This document shows, piece by piece, positions 15,798 to 23,126 of a stretch of DNA of 23,126 bases (its first letter is position 1; every line of letters starts with the position of its first letter). A program made the translations under genes and the position numbers. The notes beneath the pieces were generated by a model. The model saw only the letters and a program-made list of their open reading frames with translations. It was not told where the DNA came from and did not search any database. The stretch is from DAOTWY01 sp003696565 (lineage in GTDB: Bacteria; Chloroflexota; Anaerolineae; Aggregatilineales; Phototrophicaceae), in contig DAOTWY010000152.1 of the NCBI GenBank assembly GCA_034435635.1, positions 1-23,126 on the forward strand, written 5' to 3'.

Positions 15798-15908
15798 ATG
15801 TGTCGGTGTGGTAAAAGGGTTGTATCCCAAGGACCAATTTTTGACCCGTTACCTATTCCACAAAGTGATGATGATTCACGTGGGGGTAGCAGAACACGCA
15901 GCAGATAA
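15798..15908 (+). CDS. Tiny 36-residue protein with N-terminal cysteines and RGG-type tail
   Basis: An unrecognised small gene. It opens MCRCGKRVVSQ (a C-x-C pair at residues 2 and 4), has a middle with FDPLPIPQSDDD, and ends with SRGGSRTRSR, a basic, RGG-bearing tail of the kind found in nucleic-acid-binding tails. The evidence for coding is a strong GAGGAG about nine bases before the ATG, an uninterrupted frame, and a hairpin starting exactly at the stop codon. The C-x-C could bind metal or pair with another chain. There is no signal peptide or membrane segment. It lies downstream of a strongly structured stretch and is convergent with the SIMPL gene. It could still be a chance frame, since at this size composition alone cannot decide. 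Confidence 0.5.
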   Translation: MCRCGKRVVSQGPIFDPLPIPQSDDDSRGGSRTRSR

Positions 15909-15941
15909 TAAGGGACAAGCAAAATAACCTTGCCCCTTATT
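15907..15941. terminator. Shared hairpin between the small gene and the SIMPL gene, possible bidirectional terminator
   Basis: AATAAGGG and CAAG on the left (15907-15919) pair with CTTG and CCCTTATT on the right (15929-15941), with one mismatch and a nine-base loop. It overlaps the stop of the small gene and is 10 bases past the stop of the convergent SIMPL gene. Neither side has a clean T tract, so termination efficiency is uncertain. Confidence 0.55.
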
Positions 15942-15951
15942 AAAGAAAGAA

Positions 15952-16683
15952 TTAGCGGTTGATACGGAATGTTACCTGAACTTGAACGGTTACAGAGAGT
16001 TGCCCTGGTTCAATGGCTGCACCACCACCGAAGCCGCTTTCTATACGGGGGGCTGCTAGGTTCATCAGATCAAATGGACTGTAGCCACCGCTGTATTCTG
16101 AAATGATCACGATGTCACCTAGCTCAGCACCAGCAAGTGATGCGAGTTCTTCAGCACGGGTGCGGGCATCTGCGATGGCATCAGCGCGGGCTTGGCTTTC
16201 TAATGTTGCGCGGTTATCAATGCCAAAATTCAAGCCATAAATGTTAGTTGCGCCGGATGCAACAGCGGCATTGATGACATCTGCCACGTTGGCAATATCC
16301 CGAATAGTGATACGGATATTGTTAGATACCACATACACTGGCATCCCTTCGCCAACCATCCCACTGCTCATTGGGTTGCCATACATATCTCGGTAAATAT
16401 TCAAACCCGTGGTGCGGATATCTTCCCTAGCAACGCCTGCTTCCACCATCGCAGCGATAACATCATCAATGGTGTTATTGGTTTCACTAAAAGCAATAGC
16501 GATATCCTCATTACGGATTTCCACACCTATTTCTAGGGTGGCAATATCAGGTGAACCGGCGGCACTACCTGTTCCAATAACAGTAATGGTATCCATAGGG
16601 GGTAAATTCTCCTGTGCAGAAACAGAACTCACAACAGCCATGAATGTCATCAACAATGTGAGAATTACGACTGACTTTTTCAT
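15952..16683 (-). CDS. Exported SIMPL-domain (DUF541) protein
   Basis: A 243-residue protein with a signal peptide (MKKSVVILTLLMTFMAVVSS, cleavage near VSA|QE). The mature part is a SIMPL/DUF541 domain: ITVIGTGSAAGSPDIATLEI at the start, then the repeated NNTIDDVIAAMVEAGVAREDI helix, IRITIRDIANVADVINAAVA, and ADAIADARTRAEELASLAGA. Related proteins (YggE, BP26) form ring-like oligomers outside the cytoplasmic membrane and are linked to oxidative or envelope stress, but no reaction is established. The C-terminal region has a Gly-rich, glycine/serine stretch before VTVQVQVTFRINR. AAGGAGTG precedes the ATG on the minus strand. A 17-base palindrome next to its -10 box suggests control by a repressor. 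Confidence 0.92.
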   Translation of the reverse strand: MKKSVVILTLLMTFMAVVSSVSAQENLPPMDTITVIGTGSAAGSPDIATLEIGVEIRNEDIAIAFSETNNTIDDVIAAMVEAGVAREDIRTTGLNIYRDMYGNPMSSGMVGEGMPVYVVSNNIRITIRDIANVADVINAAVASGATNIYGLNFGIDNRATLESQARADAIADARTRAEELASLAGAELGDIVIISEYSGGYSPFDLMNLAAPRIESGFGGGAAIEPGQLSVTVQVQVTFRINR

Positions 16684-16707
16684 ATTTTGACACTCCTTGT
16701 TGATTTA

Positions 16708-16731
16708 TTTATAGGAACGCACAATGCGTTC
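16708..16731 (-). promoter_or_regulatory. SIMPL gene -10 box with adjacent palindromic operator
   Basis: GAACGCA (16715-16721) and TGCGTTC (16725-16731) form a perfect seven-base inverted repeat with a three-base spacer. On the minus strand it abuts TATAAA (16708-16713), the likely -10 of the SIMPL gene, and so sits in the -10/-35 spacer, a classic repressor position. The half-site spacing does not fit the usual GAAC-N4-GTTC LexA box. Confidence 0.5.
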
Positions 16732-16790
16732 TTCATATGGGTAGACGTTATTTGTTACCAACTTGTTCCATGAGAATGCGATTAAGGTTT

Positions 16791-16819
16791 TTACATTTTA
16801 ATGAGGAAATTTATATAAT
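16791..16819 (+). promoter_or_regulatory. Sigma-70 promoter of the mrp operon
   Basis: TTACAT (16791-16796), a 17-base spacer and a perfect TATAAT (16814-16819). Transcription would begin near 16826 and give a leader of about 75 bases before the mrpA start. The leader is A/T-rich with no clear hairpin. Confidence 0.65.
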
Positions 16820-16902
16820 CTGTTTTTCAAGCATTGAATAAAATAAAACCCCAAAATTGAAACTTCTTTTTGTGTTTAGTTCAGTTATGTAAGAGTTTTT
16901 TT

Positions 16903-19900
16903 ATGGATATAGTTCTCATCAATATTGTGCCATTTGTGCTTGCATTGTTGATGGTGTTTCCTATCACCCGTCAATTGCTGGGGAGAAACGGGCTGACATG
17001 GCTAACGTCTGGTGCGATGGCGGTTCTGTTTTTCTGGTTGTTGATATTTATCCCCCAAGTTGCTGATAAGAACGTTATCAGCCATACCTACACATGGAAC
17101 GCAGATTTAGGTTTAAGCCTGACATGGTATGTCGATGGCTTATCGTTGATGTTCGCGTTGATTGTTACCGGTGTTGGTAGTGTGGTGTTTTTTTATGCCG
17201 GCTACTACATGGATGATGTGACACAACTGGCAAAGTTTTATGGCTTTTTGTTAGCGTTTGCCGGTTCAATGCTCGCTTTGGTTTTGGCGGGTAATGTCTT
17301 TATGTTGTTTATCGCTTGGGAAGGAACATCGGTGATGTCCTTCTTATTAATTGGCTTTAAGGGAGATAAGGACGAAGAAGCGCGAACTAGTGCTAGTCGT
17401 GCTCTCATTATTACTGGTGGTGGGGGATTGGCGTTATTCGTCGGGTTGATGCTGCTTGGCGTTGCGGTTAATGTGGTGAATGGCGTTGATCTGTTTGCTG
17501 AAAGTGGCTTTCAGTTAGAGACGATCTTGCAAGCAGATGTTAAGTCTCATAGCTGGTATCAAGGATTTACCTTTCTGATATTGCTGGGAGCATTTACAAA
17601 ATCCGCGCAGTTCCCGTTTCATTTTTGGTTGCCAGGTGCTATGACTGCACCATCTCCAGCCAGTGCTTACCTGCATTCGGCAACAATGGTTAAAGCTGGG
17701 GTATATCTATTGTTCCGTTTGTATCCAACGTTGGGTAAAACCAATTATTGGGAAAGCTGGTTGCTGTTTATCGGGCTGACGACGATGTTCATCGGTGCGC
17801 TGTTTGCTATTCGCAAGCGAGATTTAAAGGGATTGCTGGCGTATTCAACAGTTAGTAAATTGGGTGCCATCATTGCGATGCTAGGCTTGCCGGATTCTAT
17901 TGGATTAAAAGCGGCTGCTATTGGTATTTTGGCTCATGCATTGTATAAAGCGACCTTCTTCTTGCTAGCTGGTACCATTGAACACGCAACTGGCACACGC
18001 AATTTAGATCAGTTAGGCGGCTTGCGTCGGCATTTACCCGTTTCTTTTTATACAGCGGTGTTGGTAGGCTTATCGATGGCGGGTTTTCCACCATTACTGG
18101 GCTTTGTGGCAAAAGAGACGTTGCTAGAAGCCATGTTGCCAGAACACGGTCTAACGTTATTACCGATTATTGTTGTAACAAGTGCCTCTGTGCTGACAGT
18201 TTTAGCGGCATTCTTATTTGTCTGGGATGTATTTGTAAGCCGTGCTGATCAGCAATATCCACATTTCCATGCACCTCACAATGGTATTCATATTGGACCT
18301 GCGCTTTTGGCAGTGATGTCTTTACTGACAGGAATATTCATTGCGCCACTGCTGGAGTCGATTGTCGGCTCAGCTATTGGTAAAGATATTAAGTTGTACC
18401 TGATCCCATCCAATCTAAATCCGTTAGAAAATCATGCTTTTGGTTTAAGTTTGTTGGTGTTGTTTGCTGGACCTGCATTGTTTGTGGTGCGTCGTTATTG
18501 GTTGAATATGCCCTGGTTTAATTTACCGACGGGGATCAATTTATATAAAGCATTTATTGACATCATAGAATGGATTGGAGATCAACTGCTCAGATCACAA
18601 AATGGCAAGCTCCGGTATTATTTAGCGGTGATTATGGGGGTTGTCAGTGTTTTGATGCTCATTGGCGGGGCACAGAATATTCATGGCTTAAGCATTGACA
18701 TCACTGCTAACAAAGCAATAGACAGCGTGAAAATTATGACAATCCTGCTGGCAATTGGTTCAACGGCTGCTTCAATTTTTTTACGGCGGCATTTATTAGC
18801 GGCATTGTCATTGGGGATTGCTGGATATGCCATTGGTGGGCTGTTTTTGCTGGAACCTGCCCCGGATGTTGCCTTAGTACAGTTTCTTGTAGAGACTTTA
18901 GCCACGGTTCTCATCATTTTGATGATTGCACGTATTAGTATGCGGCAACGGCGTGAGGTTATGAACGTATTGTGGGATGGCTCTGATGATACCCACTTCG
19001 GTGTTCTGCGCGATGCTGCTATTGCTGTGATTATTGGTATGAGTGTTGGTATCTTTGCGCTAGCTGCTGTGGATGATCGACAAGCACGCATAGAAACCCT
19101 GGAGCAAGTTGAGCAAGACGTTATTGATGAAGGGGTTATACTGCCAGAAATTGTTCGTCCCATTGCGATGTGGCATCTGGAAAACACCTATAAAGAAACT
19201 GAAGCGACCGATGTTGTTGCAGCGATTTTGGCAGATTTTCGTGGGACAGACACACTACTAGAAATCAGTGTGTTTAGTTTAGCGGCTTTAGGTGTGATGA
19301 CCCTATTAGCTGTGCCAAAAGGGCGTGAAATTTTGATAGGCAAAAATGTGCGGGATGTGATGCAAAGCATGGCACAGTCTCAAGAAATTGAACGCCAACA
19401 AAGCAGCGGCAATAAACTAGATACCAGCCAAATGCAACAAATCCGTACCAAAACATTCCCATTACCGGAAAAGCCTGACCAATATGGCGCATATGGTGAT
19501 GAGCATAGTATTTCACGATTATCGACACCATTAACCCGTATGACGGCGACTGTAGTGCTGCCTTTTGCATTGTTGATTTCTATCGCGCATGTATTATATG
19601 GCGGGACTGCACCCGGAGATGGATTTACAGCAGGGGTTGTCAGTGGGTTAGCGATTGCCGTGTGGTATGTGATCTTTGGTTATTATGAGACAAAAGGGCG
19701 GCTGTGGTGGTTACGCCCGGGACGGTTAATTAGCATCGGTTTGGTGATTGCACTAGGAAATGCTGTTTTGGGTATGATCTTCTCAGAAGGCTTCTTAAAT
19801 ATCATGAAGCTCGATGTCCATAATCCGCCAGCTGGCTTGCATTTTGTTTCAACCATTGTCTTTGATTTTGCAATCTATCTCACAGTGTTTGGTGGGGTCA

Positions 19901-19947
19901 CTGCTATTATGGAAGCGATCGCTCACCCTGGGGAGGAGGCATTATGA
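16903..19947 (+). CDS. mrpA: Mrp Na+/H+ antiporter subunit A fused to subunit B
   Basis: A 1014-residue membrane protein. The N-terminal part is the NuoL-like antiporter: E140 in AWEGTSVMSFLLIG and K233 in FTKSAQFPFHFWLPGAM match the ion-path glutamate and lysine of known MrpA. Next come MbhD-like (E664 in PDVALVQFLVET) and MbhE-like (E787 in FRGTDTLLEISVF) regions, a charged cytoplasmic linker (about 816-875), and a full MrpB domain (about 877-1014, with GGTAPGDGFTAGVVSGLAIA). Such A-B fusions define group 2 Mrp operons. The complex exports Na+ in exchange for H+ and works only as a whole. ATG 16903 has AAGAG seven bases before it; an upstream in-frame TTG at 16870 lacks a ribosome site. The stop overlaps mrpC as ATGA. 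All key charged residues are present, so activity is likely. Confidence 0.96.
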   Translation: MDIVLINIVPFVLALLMVFPITRQLLGRNGLTWLTSGAMAVLFFWLLIFIPQVADKNVISHTYTWNADLGLSLTWYVDGLSLMFALIVTGVGSVVFFYAGYYMDDVTQLAKFYGFLLAFAGSMLALVLAGNVFMLFIAWEGTSVMSFLLIGFKGDKDEEARTSASRALIITGGGGLALFVGLMLLGVAVNVVNGVDLFAESGFQLETILQADVKSHSWYQGFTFLILLGAFTKSAQFPFHFWLPGAMTAPSPASAYLHSATMVKAGVYLLFRLYPTLGKTNYWESWLLFIGLTTMFIGALFAIRKRDLKGLLAYSTVSKLGAIIAMLGLPDSIGLKAAAIGILAHALYKATFFLLAGTIEHATGTRNLDQLGGLRRHLPVSFYTAVLVGLSMAGFPPLLGFVAKETLLEAMLPEHGLTLLPIIVVTSASVLTVLAAFLFVWDVFVSRADQQYPHFHAPHNGIHIGPALLAVMSLLTGIFIAPLLESIVGSAIGKDIKLYLIPSNLNPLENHAFGLSLLVLFAGPALFVVRRYWLNMPWFNLPTGINLYKAFIDIIEWIGDQLLRSQNGKLRYYLAVIMGVVSVLMLIGGAQNIHGLSIDITANKAIDSVKIMTILLAIGSTAASIFLRRHLLAALSLGIAGYAIGGLFLLEPAPDVALVQFLVETLATVLIILMIARISMRQRREVMNVLWDGSDDTHFGVLRDAAIAVIIGMSVGIFALAAVDDRQARIETLEQVEQDVIDEGVILPEIVRPIAMWHLENTYKETEATDVVAAILADFRGTDTLLEISVFSLAALGVMTLLAVPKGREILIGKNVRDVMQSMAQSQEIERQQSSGNKLDTSQMQQIRTKTFPLPEKPDQYGAYGDEHSISRLSTPLTRMTATVVLPFALLISIAHVLYGGTAPGDGFTAGVVSGLAIAVWYVIFGYYETKGRLWWLRPGRLISIGLVIALGNAVLGMIFSEGFLNIMKLDVHNPPAGLHFVSTIVFDFAIYLTVFGGVTAIMEAIAHPGEEAL

Positions 19948-20357
19948 ACGATTTGTTTGCGATTGCGACAGGGATTATGTTCGCATTGGGGGTGTTTCAG
20001 CTTTTGCGGCGGGATATGATAAAAGTCTCGATGGGATTTTATATTTTGTTCACGGGCATTAACTTTTTTTTGCTGGCAGTTGGCGTGTTTGACGGTAATC
20101 AGCCGGCGTATGTTGCTCCCAAAGATGATGGACAAGCCCCGGTGTATTTAAATGATGCTGGGGAGTTAACTGGACGGATACTTGATGAAGATACCGGTGA
20201 AGTTGCCCAGCCAAGCGACCCACTAGTACAGGCGTTAATCCTAACGGCGATTGTGATTAGTTTTGGCTCATATGCGTTGTTGCTAGGGATGATTAACATT
20301 CTTTCCCGCCGCTTTAGCACGATTGATTCGGATAAGATGGATAACCTAAAGGCATAA
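19944..20357 (+). CDS. mrpC: Mrp Na+/H+ antiporter subunit C with enlarged loop
   Basis: A 137-residue NuoK-like subunit with three membrane segments (about 3-21, 28-49 and 94-120). The family core SDPLVQALILTAIVISFG is intact. MrpC proteins are commonly about 110-120 residues; here the loop between the second and third segments carries an extra hydrophilic piece at about 58-90 (with QAPVYLNDAGELTGRILDE), rich in Asp, Glu and Gly. The ATG overlaps the mrpA stop as ATGA, with a strong GGGGAGGAGG just upstream, so translation is coupled. Part of the seven-function antiporter complex in the cytoplasmic membrane. Confidence 0.95.
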   Translation: MNDLFAIATGIMFALGVFQLLRRDMIKVSMGFYILFTGINFFLLAVGVFDGNQPAYVAPKDDGQAPVYLNDAGELTGRILDEDTGEVAQPSDPLVQALILTAIVISFGSYALLLGMINILSRRFSTIDSDKMDNLKA

Positions 20358-20364
20358 GTCTTTT

Positions 20365-21873
20365 ATGGAAAACAATGTATTGGTATTAGGTCCGATATTT
20401 CTGCCGTTTTTAGGGGCGATTATCGCCTTGATTTTCGCTCAGAATAACCGCTTGCAGCGTATCATTGGTTTGGTTGCATCGATTGCCGCGTGGCTGACGG
20501 CATGTGCTGTTTTGTATCAAAACTGGGATTTAGCACGTTCCGGGCAGACCGCCGTGCAGATTTATCGCTTAGGAAACTGGACACCACCCTATGGCATTGT
20601 GCTAGTAGCGGATATGCTAAGTGCGTTGTTCGTAGTTATGTGTACCACGGTTTTAGTTGGTGGGTTTCTTTATACACTCCAATGTAAAGACCGTTGTATT
20701 ACGTATCCAGTGTTTTTACCGGCATTTGGGATGATGTCTGCTGCAATTAGTGGCGCGTTTTATACCGGGGATATTTTTACGCTGTTTGTTTTCCTGGAGT
20801 TAATGGTGATTTCATCTGTTGTGATGGTTGCCATTGCAGATAAAGACCTCGCGTTAGAAGCAGCTATCAAATATCTCTTGATTAGTGCCATGGGGTCACT
20901 GTTTTTGCTCATTGGTATTGGGGCAGTATATGCGAGCCTAGGCACGCTGACGATGGCGGATATTGGGCAACTGTTGGAAACAGGTGATCGTCCATTGTTA
21001 GCACGGGCAGCAGCCGTAATGTTAACAGCCACCTTTTTGTTGAAAAGTGCGGTTTTCCCATTTCATTTTTGGCAGCCGGATTTTCATACGACAGCACCCA
21101 CCCCAATCAGCGCGATGTTATCCTCCATTGTCGTCAAAGTTGGTGTTTATGGTGTAATCCGTTTGGTGACATTACTTTATCGAGCAGAGTCAGGAAATAT
21201 CGGCAATATCCTGATTATTCTCGGTATTATTGGGATTTTCTTTGGTGGGCTGGCAGCATTAAGAACTTATGATGCGAAGCGTGTTTTGGCATACTCTACG
21301 TTTGGACAAGTGGGTTTTATTATGGTGGGGATTGGGTGGAACACACCATTAGCCATGATGGGGGCACTTGTTTATGCTGTCAATCACGCTTTTATTAAAT
21401 CGGCATTACTCATGCTTTCTGGTGTGGTAGCGAGCTTTAACCAATATAAATCTGCCAAATTAAAAGATTTGGTTGGAGCCGGTAAGCAGAAGATCGGCAT
21501 TGGCTTGGCTTATTTCCTTGGTGGGTTGGCTTTAGCAGGTGTGCCGCCACTCAACGGTTTCATTAGTAAGTTGGCATTGGTGCGTGGCGGTGTTCAGGCA
21601 CAGGCTTGGATTTCTCTGGGGTTAATTGTCGGCGGTGGGTTAATCACACTGCTTTATATGACACGGGTGTATGTATTAATCTTTCAGCAAAAGCCAACCG
21701 AAGATACCGCCCCTCAAAAAGAATATGGTGATAGTTATTTAGCCCCAGCGTTGTTGATTGCAATTTGTGTGTTACTTGGGTTGTTTTCTGCGCCATTGGT
21801 GGAACTCGCTCGCCTGACGGTTGAACAGTTAGGCGACCCTACTCAATATATTCATAGTGTTTTGGGGGTGTGA
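20365..21873 (+). CDS. mrpD: Mrp Na+/H+ antiporter subunit D
   Basis: A 502-residue NuoM/N-like membrane subunit with about 14 membrane segments. E145 in FVFLELMVISSVVM and K227 in TFLLKSAVFPFHFWQPDFHT match the charged pair needed for ion transport in this family, and VNHAFIKSALLMLSGVVA in the second half has the usual lysine. MrpD is the second antiporter-like subunit of the complex, next to MrpA. Length is typical. It starts seven bases after the mrpC stop; the ribosome site (AAAGG near 20348) is rather far away, so translation may depend on reading through from mrpC. Its end overlaps mrpE. Confidence 0.97.
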   Translation: MENNVLVLGPIFLPFLGAIIALIFAQNNRLQRIIGLVASIAAWLTACAVLYQNWDLARSGQTAVQIYRLGNWTPPYGIVLVADMLSALFVVMCTTVLVGGFLYTLQCKDRCITYPVFLPAFGMMSAAISGAFYTGDIFTLFVFLELMVISSVVMVAIADKDLALEAAIKYLLISAMGSLFLLIGIGAVYASLGTLTMADIGQLLETGDRPLLARAAAVMLTATFLLKSAVFPFHFWQPDFHTTAPTPISAMLSSIVVKVGVYGVIRLVTLLYRAESGNIGNILIILGIIGIFFGGLAALRTYDAKRVLAYSTFGQVGFIMVGIGWNTPLAMMGALVYAVNHAFIKSALLMLSGVVASFNQYKSAKLKDLVGAGKQKIGIGLAYFLGGLALAGVPPLNGFISKLALVRGGVQAQAWISLGLIVGGGLITLLYMTRVYVLIFQQKPTEDTAPQKEYGDSYLAPALLIAICVLLGLFSAPLVELARLTVEQLGDPTQYIHSVLGV

Positions 21874-22373
21874 TGATCCTGCGTAGTGTATTATTTCCGT
21901 TACCATTTGCGTTTGTTTGGATGGCATTAACACAGCAGACTGATTTGGTAAGTTTTGCATTGGGGTATGTCATAGCTTTTGCCATCAGCTTGCTAATTAC
22001 AACAGGGGATGAGCGGCGACTTGTCAGAATAAACTATATCCCGCGCCGTGTGGGGGCATTATTACGATATAGCTTTATCCTCAGCCGAGATATTTTTATG
22101 GCTGGGATTGATGTCTCATTGCGTGTAATGGGCTTTCGTCCAATTGATCGTTCTGGCATTATTGCAGTTGAGGTGAAGGATCAAAGCGCGTTGATGGCTG
22201 CTTTAAGTGCCCATTCCATTACCATCACCCCCGGAGAATTGGTTGTAGAGTTTGATGAACAAGCTGGGGTGATGTATGTTCATTGTTTAGATGTTGAGCG
22301 TTCCCTGCCTAAAGCAGCGGCGGAACAAGAAGAACGTCTGAAGTTGTTTAAGAGGATTTTGGATCGTGACTGA
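21873..22373 (+). CDS. mrpE: Mrp Na+/H+ antiporter subunit E
   Basis: A 166-residue subunit with two N-terminal membrane segments and a cytoplasmic domain containing ITITPGELVVEFDEQAGVMY, the MrpE family core (usually S-x-T-x-x-P-G-T/E). Length is normal for the family. The start is taken as ATG 21873, which overlaps the mrpD stop as TGATG and has GGGGG just upstream; a GTG at 21870 is a possible alternative one codon earlier. MrpE is needed for assembly or stability of the antiporter complex. Confidence 0.94.
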   Translation: MILRSVLFPLPFAFVWMALTQQTDLVSFALGYVIAFAISLLITTGDERRLVRINYIPRRVGALLRYSFILSRDIFMAGIDVSLRVMGFRPIDRSGIIAVEVKDQSALMAALSAHSITITPGELVVEFDEQAGVMYVHCLDVERSLPKAAAEQEERLKLFKRILDRD

Positions 22374-22632
22374 AATTGTCATACAAGGGTCATTATTGAT
22401 TTTGGTTGGGTTGTTGGTTGTGTGTGCCTGGCGAGTTATTGTTGGTCCATCCCCAGCAGACCGCTTACAGGGTGTTGATACCAGTACATCGGTGTTATTA
22501 GGCATTATTGTCCTGCTTTCGTTGATTCAAGGTAACTCCAATTTGTTGGATGTTGCATTGGCGTTGGCGGCTTTTGGTTTTGTAGGGACGGTTGCCATTG
22601 CCCGGTATTTGAGTGAAGGGCGGATGTTCTGA
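22366..22632 (+). CDS. mrpF: Mrp Na+/H+ antiporter subunit F
   Basis: An 88-residue subunit with three membrane segments. The family motif RVIVGPSPADRLQGVDTSTS is clear, with the membrane aspartate in the RLQGVD region. It starts with GTG at 22366, with GAGG 10 bases upstream, and overlaps mrpE by eight bases; no in-frame ATG gives a proper N-terminus. The stop overlaps mrpG as TGATG. Confidence 0.95.
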   Translation: MTEIVIQGSLLILVGLLVVCAWRVIVGPSPADRLQGVDTSTSVLLGIIVLLSLIQGNSNLLDVALALAAFGFVGTVAIARYLSEGRMF

Positions 22633-23000
22633 TGACTGAATGGCTTGGCGTTTTCTTTATTTTGTTTGGGATGTTCTTTTTCGTTTTTGGTGTGCTTGGC
22701 TTAATCCGCTTTCCAGATGTATACATGCGGATTCATGCTTCTGGTAAAGTGTCTATCCTTGGGATTGTTGGGGTGCTGATAGGTGCAGCTTTTTTATTGC
22801 CTGATGCTACACCGAAAGTAATTATGTTAATCATTTTTTTAGTGATTACTCAACCTGCGGCTTCTCATGCGGTTGCTTCGGCTGCTTATCGTAGTGGCGT
22901 GGAAATGCACAACGCTATCCGAGACGACTTAAAAGGGAATGTTCCAGTCCATGATTGGCGTGTAGATGAGTTGATTGATGAGATCAAAGAATCCCCCTAA
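22632..23000 (+). CDS. mrpG: Mrp Na+/H+ antiporter subunit G
   Basis: A 122-residue subunit with three membrane segments and the family core IRFPDVYMRIHASGKVSILG, followed by a third segment with IIFLVITQPAASHAVASAAY. It starts at ATG 22632 overlapping the mrpF stop. The C-terminus is a short charged tail (VPVHDWRVDELIDEIKESP). It completes the set A-B fusion, C, D, E, F, G, so the operon encodes a whole antiporter. A hairpin lies at its stop codon. Confidence 0.95.
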   Translation: MTEWLGVFFILFGMFFFVFGVLGLIRFPDVYMRIHASGKVSILGIVGVLIGAAFLLPDATPKVIMLIIFLVITQPAASHAVASAAYRSGVEMHNAIRDDLKGNVPVHDWRVDELIDEIKESP

Positions 23001-23011
23001 TATTGGGGGGA
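22992..23011 (+). terminator. Weak hairpin at the end of the mrp operon
   Basis: TCCCCC (22992-22997) pairs with GGGGGA (23006-23011), overlapping the mrpG stop codon. No T tract follows, so it may be a poor terminator or only a 3' stabilising hairpin. Confidence 0.4.
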
Positions 23012-23076
23012 ATTAAATAGATATACATCAGCTATATTCATATACGGACGTAGATGTTATATCATAAAGGATGTAT

Positions 23077-23126
23077 ATGGCTGGTGTAATACACGAATGG
23101 CATAAGCTCACGCCGGAAGTAATTTC
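23077..23126 (+). CDS. Start of a further gene, cut by the window edge
   Basis: ATG at 23077 is preceded by AAAGG at 23066-23070 with six bases between, and the frame stays open to the end (MAGVIHEWHKLTPEVI). An in-frame ATG at 23071 is too close to that ribosome site. Only 16 residues can be seen, so no family can be named. An inverted repeat (23021-23029 and 23070-23078) lies around its 5' region. Confidence 0.45.
   Translation, partial: MAGVIHEWHKLTPEVI

Noticed and set aside
16715..16731. LexA/SOS box reading of the palindrome
   Set aside because: The GAAC and GTTC half-sites are nine bases apart instead of four, and the downstream gene is not an SOS gene.

Overview
This window looks like chromosomal DNA of a free-living bacterium, most likely a member of the Chloroflexota (Anaerolineae-like). 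That assignment is an inference from gene style: a very large multi-GAF histidine kinase, a receiver-domain fusion enzyme, a ThrS without TGS domain, a LivK-like binding protein with a plain signal peptide, and moderate GC. There is no rRNA or other marker to prove it. Promoters of the ordinary sigma-70 type (TTGACA/TATAAT-like) are visible. No tRNA, rRNA, CRISPR array, transposase, integrase or phage gene was found, so this is not an obvious island.

Region 1 (61-8014) is a one-directional signalling operon. A membrane histidine kinase with an extracytoplasmic sensor, HAMP and four tandem GAF domains overlaps by ATGA the start of a most unusual protein: a threonine-synthase-like PLP enzyme (zinc ribbon plus fold-type II domain) fused to two complete response-regulator receiver domains. 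Two stand-alone receiver proteins and a GNAT acetyltransferase follow. The kinase has no receiver of its own, but four receivers lie directly downstream, and none of them carries a DNA-binding output domain. This is the most novel part of the window: a PLP enzyme physically joined to two-component receivers.

Region 2 (8015-11874) carries an amylosucrase translationally coupled to an exported LivK-type binding protein, then an unrecognised 143-residue protein with its own promoter and a strong terminator. The amylosucrase promoter seems to fire upstream of an intrinsic terminator, which suggests either a simple boundary or attenuation.

Region 3 (11946-15398) is housekeeping: threonyl-tRNA synthetase (+), RidA (-), a small YtxH-like membrane protein (+) and a tandem hot-dog acyl thioesterase (-).

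Region 4 (15399-15951) is a gene-poor stretch rich in inverted repeats, including two mutually exclusive pairings, leading to a tiny 36-codon cysteine/RGG-bearing gene that ends in a shared hairpin. The whole stretch is a candidate structured RNA or regulatory leader.

Region 5 (15952-23126) has an exported SIMPL-domain protein (-) with a palindromic operator at its promoter, and a divergent, complete group-2-type Mrp Na+/H+ antiporter operon in which MrpA is fused to MrpB, followed by C, D, E, F and G with overlapping or tightly packed junctions. A further gene begins at the right edge.
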